Of a stretch of DNA of 64,000 nt, positions 1 to 10,279 are shown piece after piece. Position 1 is the stretch's first letter. Each line of letters starts with the position of its first letter. Below the pieces are notes generated by a model. The model was not told the origin of the DNA. It did not search any database and worked only from the letters and a program-made list of their open reading frames with translations. Origin of the DNA: Agelas oroides (taxonomy: Eukaryota > Porifera > Demospongiae > Agelasida > Agelasidae); assembly GCA_949130485.1 (NCBI GenBank), contig OX422196.1, forward strand, positions 3,950,889 through 4,014,888, given 5' to 3'. The position numbers and the translations under genes are program-made.

Positions 1-3000
1 TGCAGATCACAGTAAGCCTGAAGCTATTTCTTACTCATTTTTTTTTATCTAAGGTTTGGAACAAATGTTGAGGTTCTACACCCATTGGACCAGCCTCTTT
101 CTGCTCGTAGTGGTGGTTTTGTGTTGCAGAACCTGAGTTTTACTCAGACCCGAACTAACTTCAAAGAGGTACTACAATATTGGTTTGTGGCTTAAAAAGA
201 TATGGTTTGAGGTGTGGGCCCATCTTTCCTTCATAGCACCATGAATTAATGTTGAATGCTAAGTGAAACACATATTAAACTGCAACCAATAGTTTACCTT
301 GGAATACAAGGAACCATTTTCCTGTCAAAGCTAGGACCACAGGTATTCAATGCAAAGCGCTCTTCGATCCTTTTTTTTACCACATCTCAAGGCAAAGGAA
401 ATACAACTAACGTTTTAGCACTGAGAATTTTTACACTTCTGTGACATCACAAATTCCATATGCCTATATATATATACATAAAATTAATGTTATGTGTAGT
501 GAGCATGCTATGGAGCTTTTAGCTAGCCTGAGGTAACTTTCCCAAATGAGTAGTGCTAAGCAGTACTTGCCATTATATCTATGTCTAGATCTAAAATTGA
601 ATTTACTATGGAAGCATTCCTTAGTCCGTGGACCTGTATCTATCTGAACTGTAACTTTATTTGCTCATTATACTACTGTGTTGCTTTTCTTCAGCTTCTT
701 CAAGCAGCAGAGTCAATATTCGCAAAATTCCTTTCAAAGTCAAGTAACTTATCTCCAGAAATCAGTCAGTTGCTGGTTGTGCTGTCCGATGGCAGAGGTG
801 TATTTGCTGATGGAACTCTTGTAAGGCAAATTTTGATTGCAGTCACAGAAGAGTTAATTAATTGCTTATATGTACACTTCAAGGTCCCAACATTCAGCCC
901 AGGAAAGGTTAGTAGAAAGTTGGCCAGTGGACCAGATCATATGTAGTCCTGAGTGATATTTAAAATTAAGGTGCCAATCCTATGCCCTGATGCTTGCCAA
1001 GCTATTTTTTTCCGATATTGTACACTTCATATCTACCGTGTGACTTGAGCTTTTAGCTTCTAACTCGAATATGTTATAATGCAGAATGTACTGTGTATAC
1101 ACTGTGAAGATCGTGTTCTAGCTCCACTTTGCCCCTAGTTGTGTGATGAATCAAGATGGCTCAGAATTGTACTTGTATAAGTGGACGTAGTATAAAGCAC
1201 CCAGCAGGCACAGTGACACTATGAACTTACACTTGACAGCTGTCACAACACAATGTGTAAGTGTCATCTCGATCCAGGTTTGCTACTACAAAATACAATG
1301 CTTGAAAGTTGGCCGTGTGTGGAGCTCATTACGTATTAATCCAGAATTTGATGACGTCACACGGTTACACAGGTGGAATGAAGGTCTGCGTGTAGACTGA
1401 AAGCTTGTAGCAGGGTTGCAGGAGAGAAGCATGGTCTAGCAGCAGTACAATTGTAAGGCAATGCTGGTCAGATGTACTCACTCATACAGCAAGCACATTC
1501 ATGCATCACAGCACAATTTCCAGGATGAATTATTATGAGAGTGCCTCTCAATCACTTCCCAGTGAAAAGAAAATTGCTTCTTCGGTGCAGGTCATTAATG
1601 GTTGTCCTATCACTAGTCTACTGGTTAAGTTTGATGTCATACTGTGCATGGGCACACTCAGATTTCACTGCCTAAGCTACGTACCATGCACAAGATGTGT
1701 ATTTCACAAGAAAAAAGGAAAAGTACAAAACAGAGGACATACAAGTAAACATACAATGACACAGTTGTTTTAAGGTGGCGGTGGAAGTCTCTCGGCGGAG
1801 GTTAACGAAAACATAAACCTGGGTTACAGTCAGGACCAGTGTTACTCCTAGTTTCAGGGTTAGGGTTTGGTTTAGGGCAATCTTGCTTTGCCTAATTTTA
1901 AAAAAGGGTTTTAGTAGCTCATTAATATATTCATGAACCAAAATTGCCACTCGATGGACGCATCTACACGCTCACTGTAGGTAGCGTCCTAACCACCAAT
2001 GTATCTGTGCCAGCTTTTGTTCAGAGCTACTCCCAAAGTCAGGCTAGACTCATGTTTGTCACTACTCTTGGAATGGACAACTTTGACTGCACCAAAATGA
2101 ATGCACATTTCAAAAAATTCACAGCTTGTCTACGGGAGGGGCTCATTCACGAGTGCAAGCAAGCATTACTAGCCCCACCTCTCCCCTTTATGTCGCTAAA
2201 CAACTCACGGCTCTGTTCCACACACAACCACCGTTCAGCTCCCTTGGGTACCAGAGTGTAGCACCAACGATAAATTGCGTATTCTAGTTAAAGCCCAGCC
2301 CAGCACTCGAAGCACCTGGCCACGGTCACCAACTAGGCTAGGCATACGATCGCAAGACCTGGGCCTGCCCAATGAGTACAGTCTTGGCCACTGTGGCCTT
2401 TCTGCTGCTTCTAGACACAAGCTTGCTTTCACAAGCAGGCACTACGTACTACTCACAGCTACTGACACTACAGCACTCTACTAAACTCCTTCTTTTTTTA
2501 ATTTTTTTTACATTTTTTAATTTTTTTATTTTTTAAGTCGATCTAAGCTTATCTTCAAAGTTCCGACCACCACATGAAGGGTACCGCCAGGCCACATCTT
2601 AACTAACTTAATTATAAACTGATTATTGGATGCCAATGCCGACAGGAAATGGGGGAAATCCCCAATTTTACGGACAGTGAACGGTTTGAGACTCCCAAAA
2701 CTGATTACGCGCTAAAAGTTTAGCAAGACAAAGAAATCTATCAGCTTGGATTCCAGGTTTGTCAACCTTCAAAGTAACAGGGTTACCTGCCACCTTAAAC
2801 TAACATTGTGTGATTCCATGTAACAAGCACCAGAAGGCATAATTGGCAATTGAAGATATAGGGATGGTTCACAACTATTTAGGTGTCATTTCTACTGTGT
2901 TTGATTGCTTTATGGAACCCATCCCTGCATGCATGTATTTTTATTCTTCTTGTAACCTGTCTCCTCATTGTCCTCTTACTACAGCTACCTGTCATCAGGA

Positions 3001-3134
3001 CCTACTTGGAGACATTCCCCTTTCCATTTTATATTGTGCTGAGGGAGATTGAGACTTTGCCTATGGTGCTTGGACAAGCACTGAAGCAGTGGTTTGAACT
3101 TGTGCACAATAGAACATCTACTACATTGTCCTAG
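1..3134 (+). CDS. MDN1: Midasin 3' end (C-terminal VWA/MIDAS domain), partial gene
   Basis: Last exons of midasin, the dynein-like AAA ATPase that strips assembly factors from pre-60S ribosomes in the nucleus. Exons read by eye: up to 11 (partial), 54-168, 695-907 and 2985-3134, with compatible phases and a TAG stop. The first full exon gives FGTNVEVLHPLDQPL, typical of the segment before the VWA strands; the next gives QLLVVLSDGRGVF, the core VWA motif; the last gives FPFPFYIVLRE and QWFELV, the diagnostic midasin C-terminus. A good donor inside the third exon (GTAAGG at 821) could remove 63 bp, but the frame is open through it and resembles a VWA helix and strand, so I kept it. The loop before VPTF is still shorter than usual. 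The last intron (908-2984) is unusually long and holds a TTAA-flanked repeat. The family call is firm; the third exon's internal structure is less so. Confidence 0.85.
1774..2794. mobile_element. Possible TTAA-flanked non-autonomous DNA transposon in MDN1 intron
   Basis: A TTAA at 1770-1773 is followed by GGTGGCGGTGGAA, and near the other end CAGGTAGGTGGC-type sequence on the opposite strand runs into TTAA at 2795-2798. TTAA target duplications are known for piggyBac and Kolobok elements. The terminal inverted repeat is short and imperfect and no transposase is visible, so the boundaries are tentative. Confidence 0.3.
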
Positions 3135-4381
3135 GTTTTTATCACTCACTGAAACAATAATTTTATGATGATGATGTACAGTCATTAATTAAAAATATGA
3201 ACCATCTACTCTGACTGTATTCTGAATGGGTACATGGGCCCAGCAACTGATGAGACCAAGCTTATACTTTGTTGTACTGCATGTTCAGTCCTATACAAGG
3301 CAGGTGCTAGGTCACGGCCATGCTACAATAAGAGAAGATGTGGCACAAGCAATTGGGTTTCTTTATGGCCTCGTTCCCAAGCTCACATGCCCCCAGCTTT
3401 TATCACTTGTGTTATGAAGAGAGCCTAAGAATAAGGCTAGTTCTTTTAAGTGCTGTTGTTGTTTCTTTCTGTTATTATATTTAGGCAGTTTAAAGTTGTG
3501 AATCTGATTTGTCAAATAAAGGTACTGCCAGGGTATAATCAATCAAATTTTCCCAGTCTAGTCATCAACTTTTGTGAGATCTATGTGTCCTCAGCCAGCT
3601 TGCATAACTGCAGATCAATAAACCCATCTTCAGAAATCAACTCCTCACCACATGTCCTTCTAGTTACAAATGAAGATACTAATATTAGTACTCTCTCTGG
3701 CTGCATGAATTTGTCAGCCTCATTCTATACCTGTGGTGCTGAATAAAGGATGAGGATCCCTGAGAATTTTTCTGGATAGCTATGTACAATTTGCCTGATA
3801 ACAGCACAGGACTTGACAGTCCTCTAGTAATTATCAAAGAGTGACGGAATGAAAACCCCATAGAGTGCAGTTGTACTCCCAACAGGTTAGAGGTTTTGAA
3901 GACAAGAAAGCTCCTCCAAACTTTGACCAGCAACTACAGCTTCTGTGATGGATCAATTGACCTCATTGAAATGAGGTGTACAATATTTTTTCTATATTAT
4001 AAATATTTTTTGTAAATAAGCTACTATTAATGTACGGTAGAACAGCCAAACTTCTTTATAAACGTAACTCATAACTATTAGTGACTTGTAAGCCATGGTG
4101 TCGGCTGGGAGTGTATACACTCATGTCACTGAAATAAAAATTATTATTATTATTATTATAGCTATCGATATGCAAGATCCATATGTTGCAATATTTGTGG
4201 AATATTGTTGCCAAGACCAACTGCATTTAAATATCAGGGCACTAGCTCCGCAGGCTGGTACCAATACTAAATAGTTATTTCCAGTACTTGAAATATACTG
4301 GAGAAGCCTACAAAATGTATTTTCACCTATACTATTGATCAGGCTGTCCGTTCAATGCCTAGCTGTCATGCTACTGGTGTC
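3135..4381. other. Intergenic region, no supported gene
   Basis: Likely holds the MDN1 3' UTR (AATAAA at about 3515). An ATT microsatellite lies near 4140-4159. Short open frames on both strands show no recognisable domain. I looked here for the remaining exons of the minus-strand GABA-B-like gene and found none. Confidence 0.4.
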
Positions 4382-4416
4382 TAGCCTCGTTCCCAGGCCA
4401 CTCCCACATTTTATCT
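4382..4416. repeat. Solo end of the TAGCCTCG-type inverted-repeat family
   Basis: TAGCCTCGTTCCCAGGCC plus flanking bases match, in reverse complement, 12465-12492 in the cryptochrome intron and resemble the palindrome at 18793-18877. No partner terminus is visible nearby, so this looks like a truncated copy. Confidence 0.5.
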
Positions 4417-4614
4417 TGCACTGATTCCAGTGTTCTGGAAAGGGGCAACTTTACCATTGCTTGCCAACAGATCTCTTGAATGCATAGCTACTGTTATCTC
4501 TAATCAGAAAGCAGCCCTGTCAACACTGTGTTGTGTGTTCCACTGTCAGTTTGATGAATTTTACCCCAAAAATGGCATTTAATGAAAGATATTCACACCA
4601 CCACATGAGCTCAC

Positions 4615-4993
4615 CACAGTAAACAAGTTTTCATCTTGTTCAATGAAGGCCACCTTCCTCCACCTAAAGTGCTTGATAACAGCAAAAAACCCTCCTGCAA
4701 TTTCGCCCTCCGTAGCTAACATCTGAAAGTAGTAGCGGAACCGCTGGCGATCAGCTAGCTCAGCAGAGGAGGATATGCAGGAAAACTGGATAGGGAGAAT
4801 GCATGTGAAGGGACAGATGACTTCCACCCTCCGGACGATTTCACTGTTGAATTACCTGTGTGATATTGTAGTAGTGAGATATCTCGGCAGTGGGCTCTGT
4901 GGCAACTGAACATCCTGAGCCAATCCAGCTGATCTTGACTGGGTCCTGGACAATCTGCTTGAAGAATGCATCCAACGCCACCGTCCTGTTGGA
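4615..4993 (-). CDS. GABA-B-like receptor, two exons of the ligand-binding (ANF-receptor) domain, partial
   Basis: Two minus-strand exons, 4856-4993 and 4615-4785, with clean splice signals, a 70-bp intron and phase 0 at all edges. The first gives WIGSGCSVATEPTAEIS, the second SSSAELADRQRFRYYF, then FFAVIKHFRWRKVAFIEQDE, the typical first lobe of the Venus-flytrap domain of class C GPCRs, closest to GABA-B receptors and their expanded sponge relatives. An upstream acceptor (exon start 5052) would add about 20 residues, but the start at 4993 matches the family and fits the exon ending at 18227 in phase and sequence. No later exons (second lobe, seven transmembrane helices) are found before MDN1, so the gene may be truncated or misassembled. 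Family call is good; gene integrity is doubtful. Confidence 0.65.
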
Positions 4994-5328
4994 CTGCAGG
5001 TGGAAATCCTTCCTGTAACTAACTTCAATGTTGCAAACACCCAAAACCAAACCTGTGGAATATCATTGCCAACTAGAATCCCCTGTCCTATTTTTTAAAG
5101 AGCTGCTAGTGCTAGTGCTAGTGATATTATGTTGCAGTAACCTTCTTTTGAAGCACTAGCTTACAACATGAAAGCCACACTGCCTGATTACCATGAGGAT
5201 AAAATTACTGTACTGGGGTACATAAACATTGTGACACTTATCAATACGAGGGGTCCAAATACGTACATGGGGGGAATGCATTTGTGCATGTACAAGAAAA
5301 CAGAAATTAACACAGGGTTCAAATTATT

Positions 5329-5401
5329 GGGGCAAGCCTGAGTGCACCACACACTAGTGAGTTTGCATTGTGTTACATGTGTGCAGTGACCAACTACTTA
5401 C
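5329..5401. repeat. Fragment of the 13-kb intronic repeat family
   Basis: GGGGCAAGCCTGAGTGCACC and the following CACACTAGTGAG match the start of the repeats at 13016 and 13481. It stops at the retrotransposon LTR, suggesting the LTR element landed in or beside it. Confidence 0.45.
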
Positions 5402-5614
5402 TGTTGTAGCAGACGGCCTGTATACCGCTCTGAGCAACGGTTCACCACCAACAACAGTGATTGGTTAACAGACTGACTTAATACTCCAATACACTGAATT
5501 ACATATTGGCACAAAAAACACGTGTTCAGAACATTCTAGAACAGACACCTACTACGCATGCTCAGATCCACAAATCTAACACAATGTCATAACATCAGTC
5601 CAGTACATGCAACA
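5402..5614 (-). mobile_element. Probable 3' LTR of gypsy element
   Basis: About 213 bp bounded by TGTTG and CAACA. On the minus strand it is immediately preceded by a purine-rich stretch (AAAGAGGGGGAG), as expected for a polypurine tract, and by the integrase C-terminal remnants. No second copy is seen at the other end near 8945, so the 5' LTR is missing and the assignment rests on position and termini. Confidence 0.6.
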
Positions 5615-5813
5615 TAACTCCCCCTCTTTAGGAACGTGTCCTCACATTTGAGCCGAATCAATCCGGTGGATTCCGAACTCGTTGGGGGTAATATCTGTTC
5701 ATTTGTGGCAGTTCAATTCCTTGGTCATTTCTCTGGTTCACTTCACGTTCTCTGGTGAACCCAAAGTAGATGGGGGAACCGGTTCATTCACCTCATCATC
5801 CACCACCTCCAAA

Positions 5814-7274
5814 TTAGTGCCAAAGTAATGCTGTCCATGCTCCTCCTCTTGTCTTCCTATATACATCTGATGGGATTTGTTCTCTTCTCGAGTTCTGATA
5901 TCGTGAGGTGCTGTGTTTGTACGGCTTGAGCCGGTTAAAATGGACGATCATTCTTTGACCACAGTTGTTTACCTCCTGCACTCCGTATGTAACATCTGAC
6001 AATTTCTTGACCACAACAAATGGACCCGACCATGGTCTGTAGAGCTTTCTCGATTTCCCTCAGGGCACTTATGGCAACAGTACACAGACGTGATCTCCTG
6101 CTTTGAATGGGTTTCCATGTACCCTCTGATTATAGAGCTCCTTCTGGCGTTCTAGCTGTCGTGCTGTTCTCTCTCTTACTCTGGCATATGCTTCTCCTAG
6201 AGACGCTTTGAGCGTCATGGCATACTGTGACAGTGGCATTGTTTCTATCCCTGGTGCACCATACATAAGCTCCACTGGCAAATTTCGCCTGCCGTCCAAA
6301 CATTAGGTAGAATGGCGTAAACCCAGTAGTAGGGTGGACACTTGTGTTGTATGCCATACAAATTTGCCTCACAAACTCATCCCAGTTCTCTGGGTGATCC
6401 TCTACAGAGGTAGCCAGGCTCTGCAACAGCGTTCTGTTCCATCTTTCCACCAACCCATCTGATTGTGGGTGGTAGGGTGTAGTCATGGTTTTCTGTATGC
6501 CCAATAGCTTGCACACCTCAGCCAAGAGATGGGATTCGAATTGGCGTCCCTGATCGGAGTGGAGTTACTCCGGTGGCGAAGAACGACAGAACATTTCATT
6601 CACTAACTTCCTTGCAACCACCACAGCTTCTTGGCACAGAATTGGGTATGCCTCTACCCATCGGGTAAAATAATCGGCAGCCACAAGTATGTACGAGTTC
6701 CCTGATGAGGATTCAGGTAGATGTCCCAGAATGTCTGTCGCTACCATTTGCATAGGGTAGCCCACTTGGACACTGACTATGGAGCTCTGGGTTTCGGATT
6801 TGGCATCTTCCTCCGGCCACACAACTTGCAAGAACTGCACCACTCTTTCACATCAGCTGCATGCCCTGGCCAGTAGAATCTCTCTCTCAGCTTTTCCAGT
6901 GTCTTGTTCTCTCTCAGATGAGCTCCTAATGGTCCACCGTGCAGGTGGTGCAGGATTTCTTTTCTCTGCTTCTTTGGGACCACCCACTGGTAAAGGATAT
7001 TCCCTCCATCTTTATCCTCGAACCGGCGCGTAAGCACACCACTAGAAATCACCAGTTGGTCCCACAGCTGCAATAGTTGGTGGGCTTGTCGGCGTTTCGA
7101 TTTAACGGCATCTGCAGTTGGCCGCTGGCCAGTCTCTCTTGCTTCCAGAACAAACTTGAGGTTGGGGTCCTCCTTTAGTAGTTGTCGTAGTTTCACTAGT
7201 GATCTGTCACCTATCGGTGATGCATCTATGGATATGGGGCTCACAGCCACTGCCATTCCCTGGTCATGGTCCAT
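5814..7274 (-). pseudogene. Gypsy integrase region, frameshifted
   Basis: Broken reading frames in series on the minus strand. 6777-7274 holds the H2C2 zinc-binding domain (HHLHGGPLGAHL followed by CSSCKLC). 6565-6843 begins the catalytic core with the first Asp in VATDILGHL. 6130-6525 continues with TPYHPQSDGLVERWNRTL, carrying the catalytic Glu. Frames then shift to 6069-6299 and 5814-6014, giving the C-terminal tail (KLYRP-like region next to the LTR). At least three frame changes separate these pieces. Described as remnants only. Confidence 0.8.
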
Positions 7275-7295
7275 CCTTCCACACTGCTCACACGG

Positions 7296-8942
7296 TCACC
7301 ATGACAATGCATCTGCATTGGCATGTTTCCTTCCTGGCCGGTGCACAATGTTAAAGTGGTACTCCTGCAGTTTCTCCAGCCACCTGGCCAACTGTCCCTC
7401 TGGCTCCTTGAACGACTGCAACCAGGACAGCGAACCATGATCCGTCCTGAGAGTAAACTCCCTGCCCAGCAGATAGGGGCGGAATTGCTCCGTGAACACG
7501 ACTACAGCCAACAACTCTCGATGGGTCACACAGTATCGACGTTCTGACTTGCTAAGAGTACGGCTGGCAAATGCAATTACATGCTCCTTACCTTCCTCGT
7601 CCAGCTGGGATAATACTCCACCAATTCCAGTGTTACTGGCATCTGTGTCCAAAAGGAATGGCTTAGTGAAATCGGGAAACACCAGAACATGCAGGTGCAG
7701 TGCACAGCTTCTGGCGTAGTTCAGCAAACGCTTCTTGGCATTCACGTGTCCACTCAAATGTCACTGTCTTCTCTGTGAGTCGATGGAGTGGCTTAGCAAT
7801 AGTTGCAAAGTCTCTGACAAAGCGACGGTAGTAGCTGGCCAGCCCTAGGAACTTCTGAACGTCCTTGGCTGACTGTGGAATTGGCCAAGAACCAACTTGA
7901 TCAATTTTCCTGGGGTCAGTGGCTACTCCCTCCCTCGAGACTTCATGGCTGAGGTAGAACACTTTCTCTCTGAAGAACGCACACTTGCTAGGTTTGAGCT
8001 TCAGTCCAGCTCCCCTCACTTGTTTGAACACGTCTCATATATTGCAGAGATGCATTGTACGGCTGGCAAATGCAATTACATGCTCCTTACCTTCCTCGTC
8101 CAGCTGGGATAATACTCCACCAATTCCAGTGTTACTGGCATCTGTGTCCAAAAGGAATGGCTTAGTGAAATCGGGAAACACCAGAACATGCAGGTGCAGT
8201 GCACAGCTTCTGGCGTAGTTCAGCAAACGCTTCTTGGCATTCACGTGTCCACTCAAATGTCACTGTCTTCTCTGTGAGTCGATGGAGTGGCTTAGCAATA
8301 GTTGCAAAGTCTCTGACAAAGCGACGGTAGTAGCTGGCCAGCCCTAGGAACTTCTGAACGTCCTTGGCTGACTGTGGAATTGGCCAAGAACCAACTTGAT
8401 CAATTTTCCTGGGGTCAGTGGCTACTCCCTCCCTCGAGACTTCATGGCTGAGGTAGAACACTTTCTCTCTGAAGAACGCACACTTGCTAGGTTTGAGCTT
8501 CAGTCCAGCTCCCCTCACTTGTTTGAACACGTCTCATATATTGCAGAGATGCATTGTCAAAGGAGCGTCCCACCACGATCATATCATCAATATACACCAG
8601 GCAGTGGGTCATCTGAAGACCTGCCAGCACCAAGTCCATCCATCAGCCTCTGAAAAGTATAGCAGGCCCATTGCATAAACCAAAAGGCATGACATTAAAT
8701 TCATACAATCCATAGGGGGTACAGAAAGCAGTTTTTTCTCTATCTTGTTCCCCCACTTCAACCTGCCAATACCCACTCACTATGTCAAGGGTAGAGAACC
8801 AACAAGAACCAGAGAGGGTGTCCAAGGTGTTGTCAATCCTTGGAATGGGGTAAGCGGTTTGGGCTCCCCCAACCATATAGCACAGTATCCTCCATGCACA
8901 ACTACCACAATAGTAACACATAACACAGCATCCTTTCTGCAC
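7296..8942 (-). pseudogene. Gypsy reverse transcriptase and RNase H region, frameshifted
   Basis: From the right: 8643-8942 has the RT fingers and palm start (FSTLDIVSGYWQV, then MPFGLCN), interrupted by small insertions near 8650; the YIDD catalytic motif lies in another frame near 8590. The thumb and connection segment (LKPSKCAFF, then FLGLASYYRRF) occurs twice because of the tandem duplication. RNase H follows at 7296-7757 with DTDASNTGIGGVL, THRELLAVV and TDHGSL. The fragments lie in different frames, so this is a decayed copy. Confidence 0.82.
7559..8556. repeat. 499-bp tandem duplication inside the retrotransposon
   Basis: The block 7559-8057 is repeated as 8058-8556, identical as far as I can read it. 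It duplicates the RT thumb/connection and the start of RNase H; both copies encode the same 122-residue open frame. Since the surrounding element is decayed, near-perfect identity means either a recent duplication or an assembly artefact. Confidence 0.9.
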
Positions 8943-9080
8943 AACTACAAACCATGCTTACAGTACTTGTTAGTGAGTATTGTAAAAGTTCTCTATAGCT
9001 ACTGTGGCATGTTCACATGTTGGCCACATGCGAGATAGTAAACTGACTTTCTTCCTCTATGTGGCCTGGGTAGGAGGCTA

Positions 9081-9404
9081 AGTATTTACTTCTGGAGAAG
9101 CTCAAGAACTCAGATGAGAAGATCTCACAGAAACTGTCAGTGGATGCTGGTATGTGGACTTCATAGTGTGATGTGCCCTCCCCCTCCTTGCTCCAATCAT
9201 GTGTCAATCTCCTCATGGAGCAATTTCCTCCCCCCAACAGCCCAGCGTCTGGACATTGAGAAGGTCTCCCTGAATGAGAAGTCGTTCTGCGGGCTTCTCA
9301 ATGAGGACCAGATGGCTATGGAGAAGCTCTCAGAAGGTGTTCGTCGCTTTGCTGCTGACACAGTGAAGTTGGAGGCTCTGATTCGTGAGAAGCTGAAGGC
9401 CTGA
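9081..9404 (+). pseudogene. TALDO1: Transaldolase, last two exons only
   Basis: Exons about 9081-9149 and 9241-9404 join in phase across a 91-bp intron. They encode [16 protein letters not shown], then [18 protein letters not shown] and [18 protein letters not shown] and a TGA stop: the C-terminus of transaldolase, the pentose-phosphate enzyme moving a dihydroxyacetone unit between sugars. The catalytic Lys and Asp lie far upstream in this protein and are not found between MDN1 and here. The gene is therefore a 3' fragment next to the truncated retrotransposon, or its 5' part is misplaced in the assembly. Confidence 0.75.
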
Positions 9405-10279
9405 AATTGCCAGTCCCCAATCCAATTCTGTGCAAACTCTAGCAGACACTGAAGTGTGTAGCTTAGAATCTGTAGAACTTGTACTATCTGGCATATTCTT
9501 TAGAGCTGTTTGAGACAAATTGTTTCTCCAAAATTGTAATTTGGTTGTTGATAGCGACACGAGTTTCTCGAGGTTCATTGTTGTGTGTGTGTGTGTGTGC
9601 TTTCCCTTGGTCCTATTTGGTTGCAATAAGGGGTGTCTGGCACCGTATGGTCTGGGCACCAGTACTTTACACGAATGTAACTCAAGTGTGCATGTGTGTA
9701 TGCATTGTGCACACGTTTGTATGCATTGTGCATGTGTGTGTGAGTGTGCATGTGGTATGTGTGTGCACATTATGTGACGGTATATATGTGGAGGTGTTGT
9801 AGAATGTGTGTGTGCCAGTGTGGTGCGTACTACCAAATAGGTCGGTACTCACTGAAGCAAAATTATTTACATCCAGTATAGAGTTGTCTTGTGGTCTGCA
9901 CACGGTTCTAGGCCACCTCCCAATTTTCCACGCCTTTCGGCTCGTGTAAAAACTGCATGCGCACTGTTGCCCTGTGTTATGTAATTGAGTGTGTTGTCAC
10001 TTGAGTGCGAAAGGGTGAAGTGACAAAAAGATGTGTACTTTATATTACACTGTTGCCATGGTAACGTGAATGTAAGCATGCAGAGACATTGTAGTTAATG
10101 AATAATTAATTACTATTACTAATGAATAGGAATTGTGCAGGCCGCCAGAGTCATAAATGTGGAGACGCAGACTCGTCGCAGTTTAAGAAAGCAGTGCTTC
10201 TTGCGGCGCCTACTCCAGCTGACGAGTAACAAGTCTAATATCTGTGAGATAAGGTGACCAGGCGAGTGTCCGTATAAAC
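9405..10279. other. Intergenic region with TG-rich low-complexity DNA
   Basis: 9580-9830 is rich in TG dinucleotide repeats and explains the open frames there. The last 150 bp before 10280 is the likely promoter and 5' UTR of the cryptochrome gene; no convincing TATA box was seen. Confidence 0.5.

Larger units (their letters stand above)
5402..8945 (-). mobile_element. Degraded Ty3/gypsy LTR retrotransposon, 5'-truncated
   Basis: Reading right to left the element holds part of reverse transcriptase, RNase H, integrase and a 3' LTR: the gypsy domain order. Gag, protease, the start of RT and the 5' LTR are absent. The coding frame is broken by several frameshifts and by a 499-bp tandem duplication, so it cannot make a functional polyprotein. 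Its right edge abuts transaldolase exons whose upstream part is missing. Confidence 0.85.
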
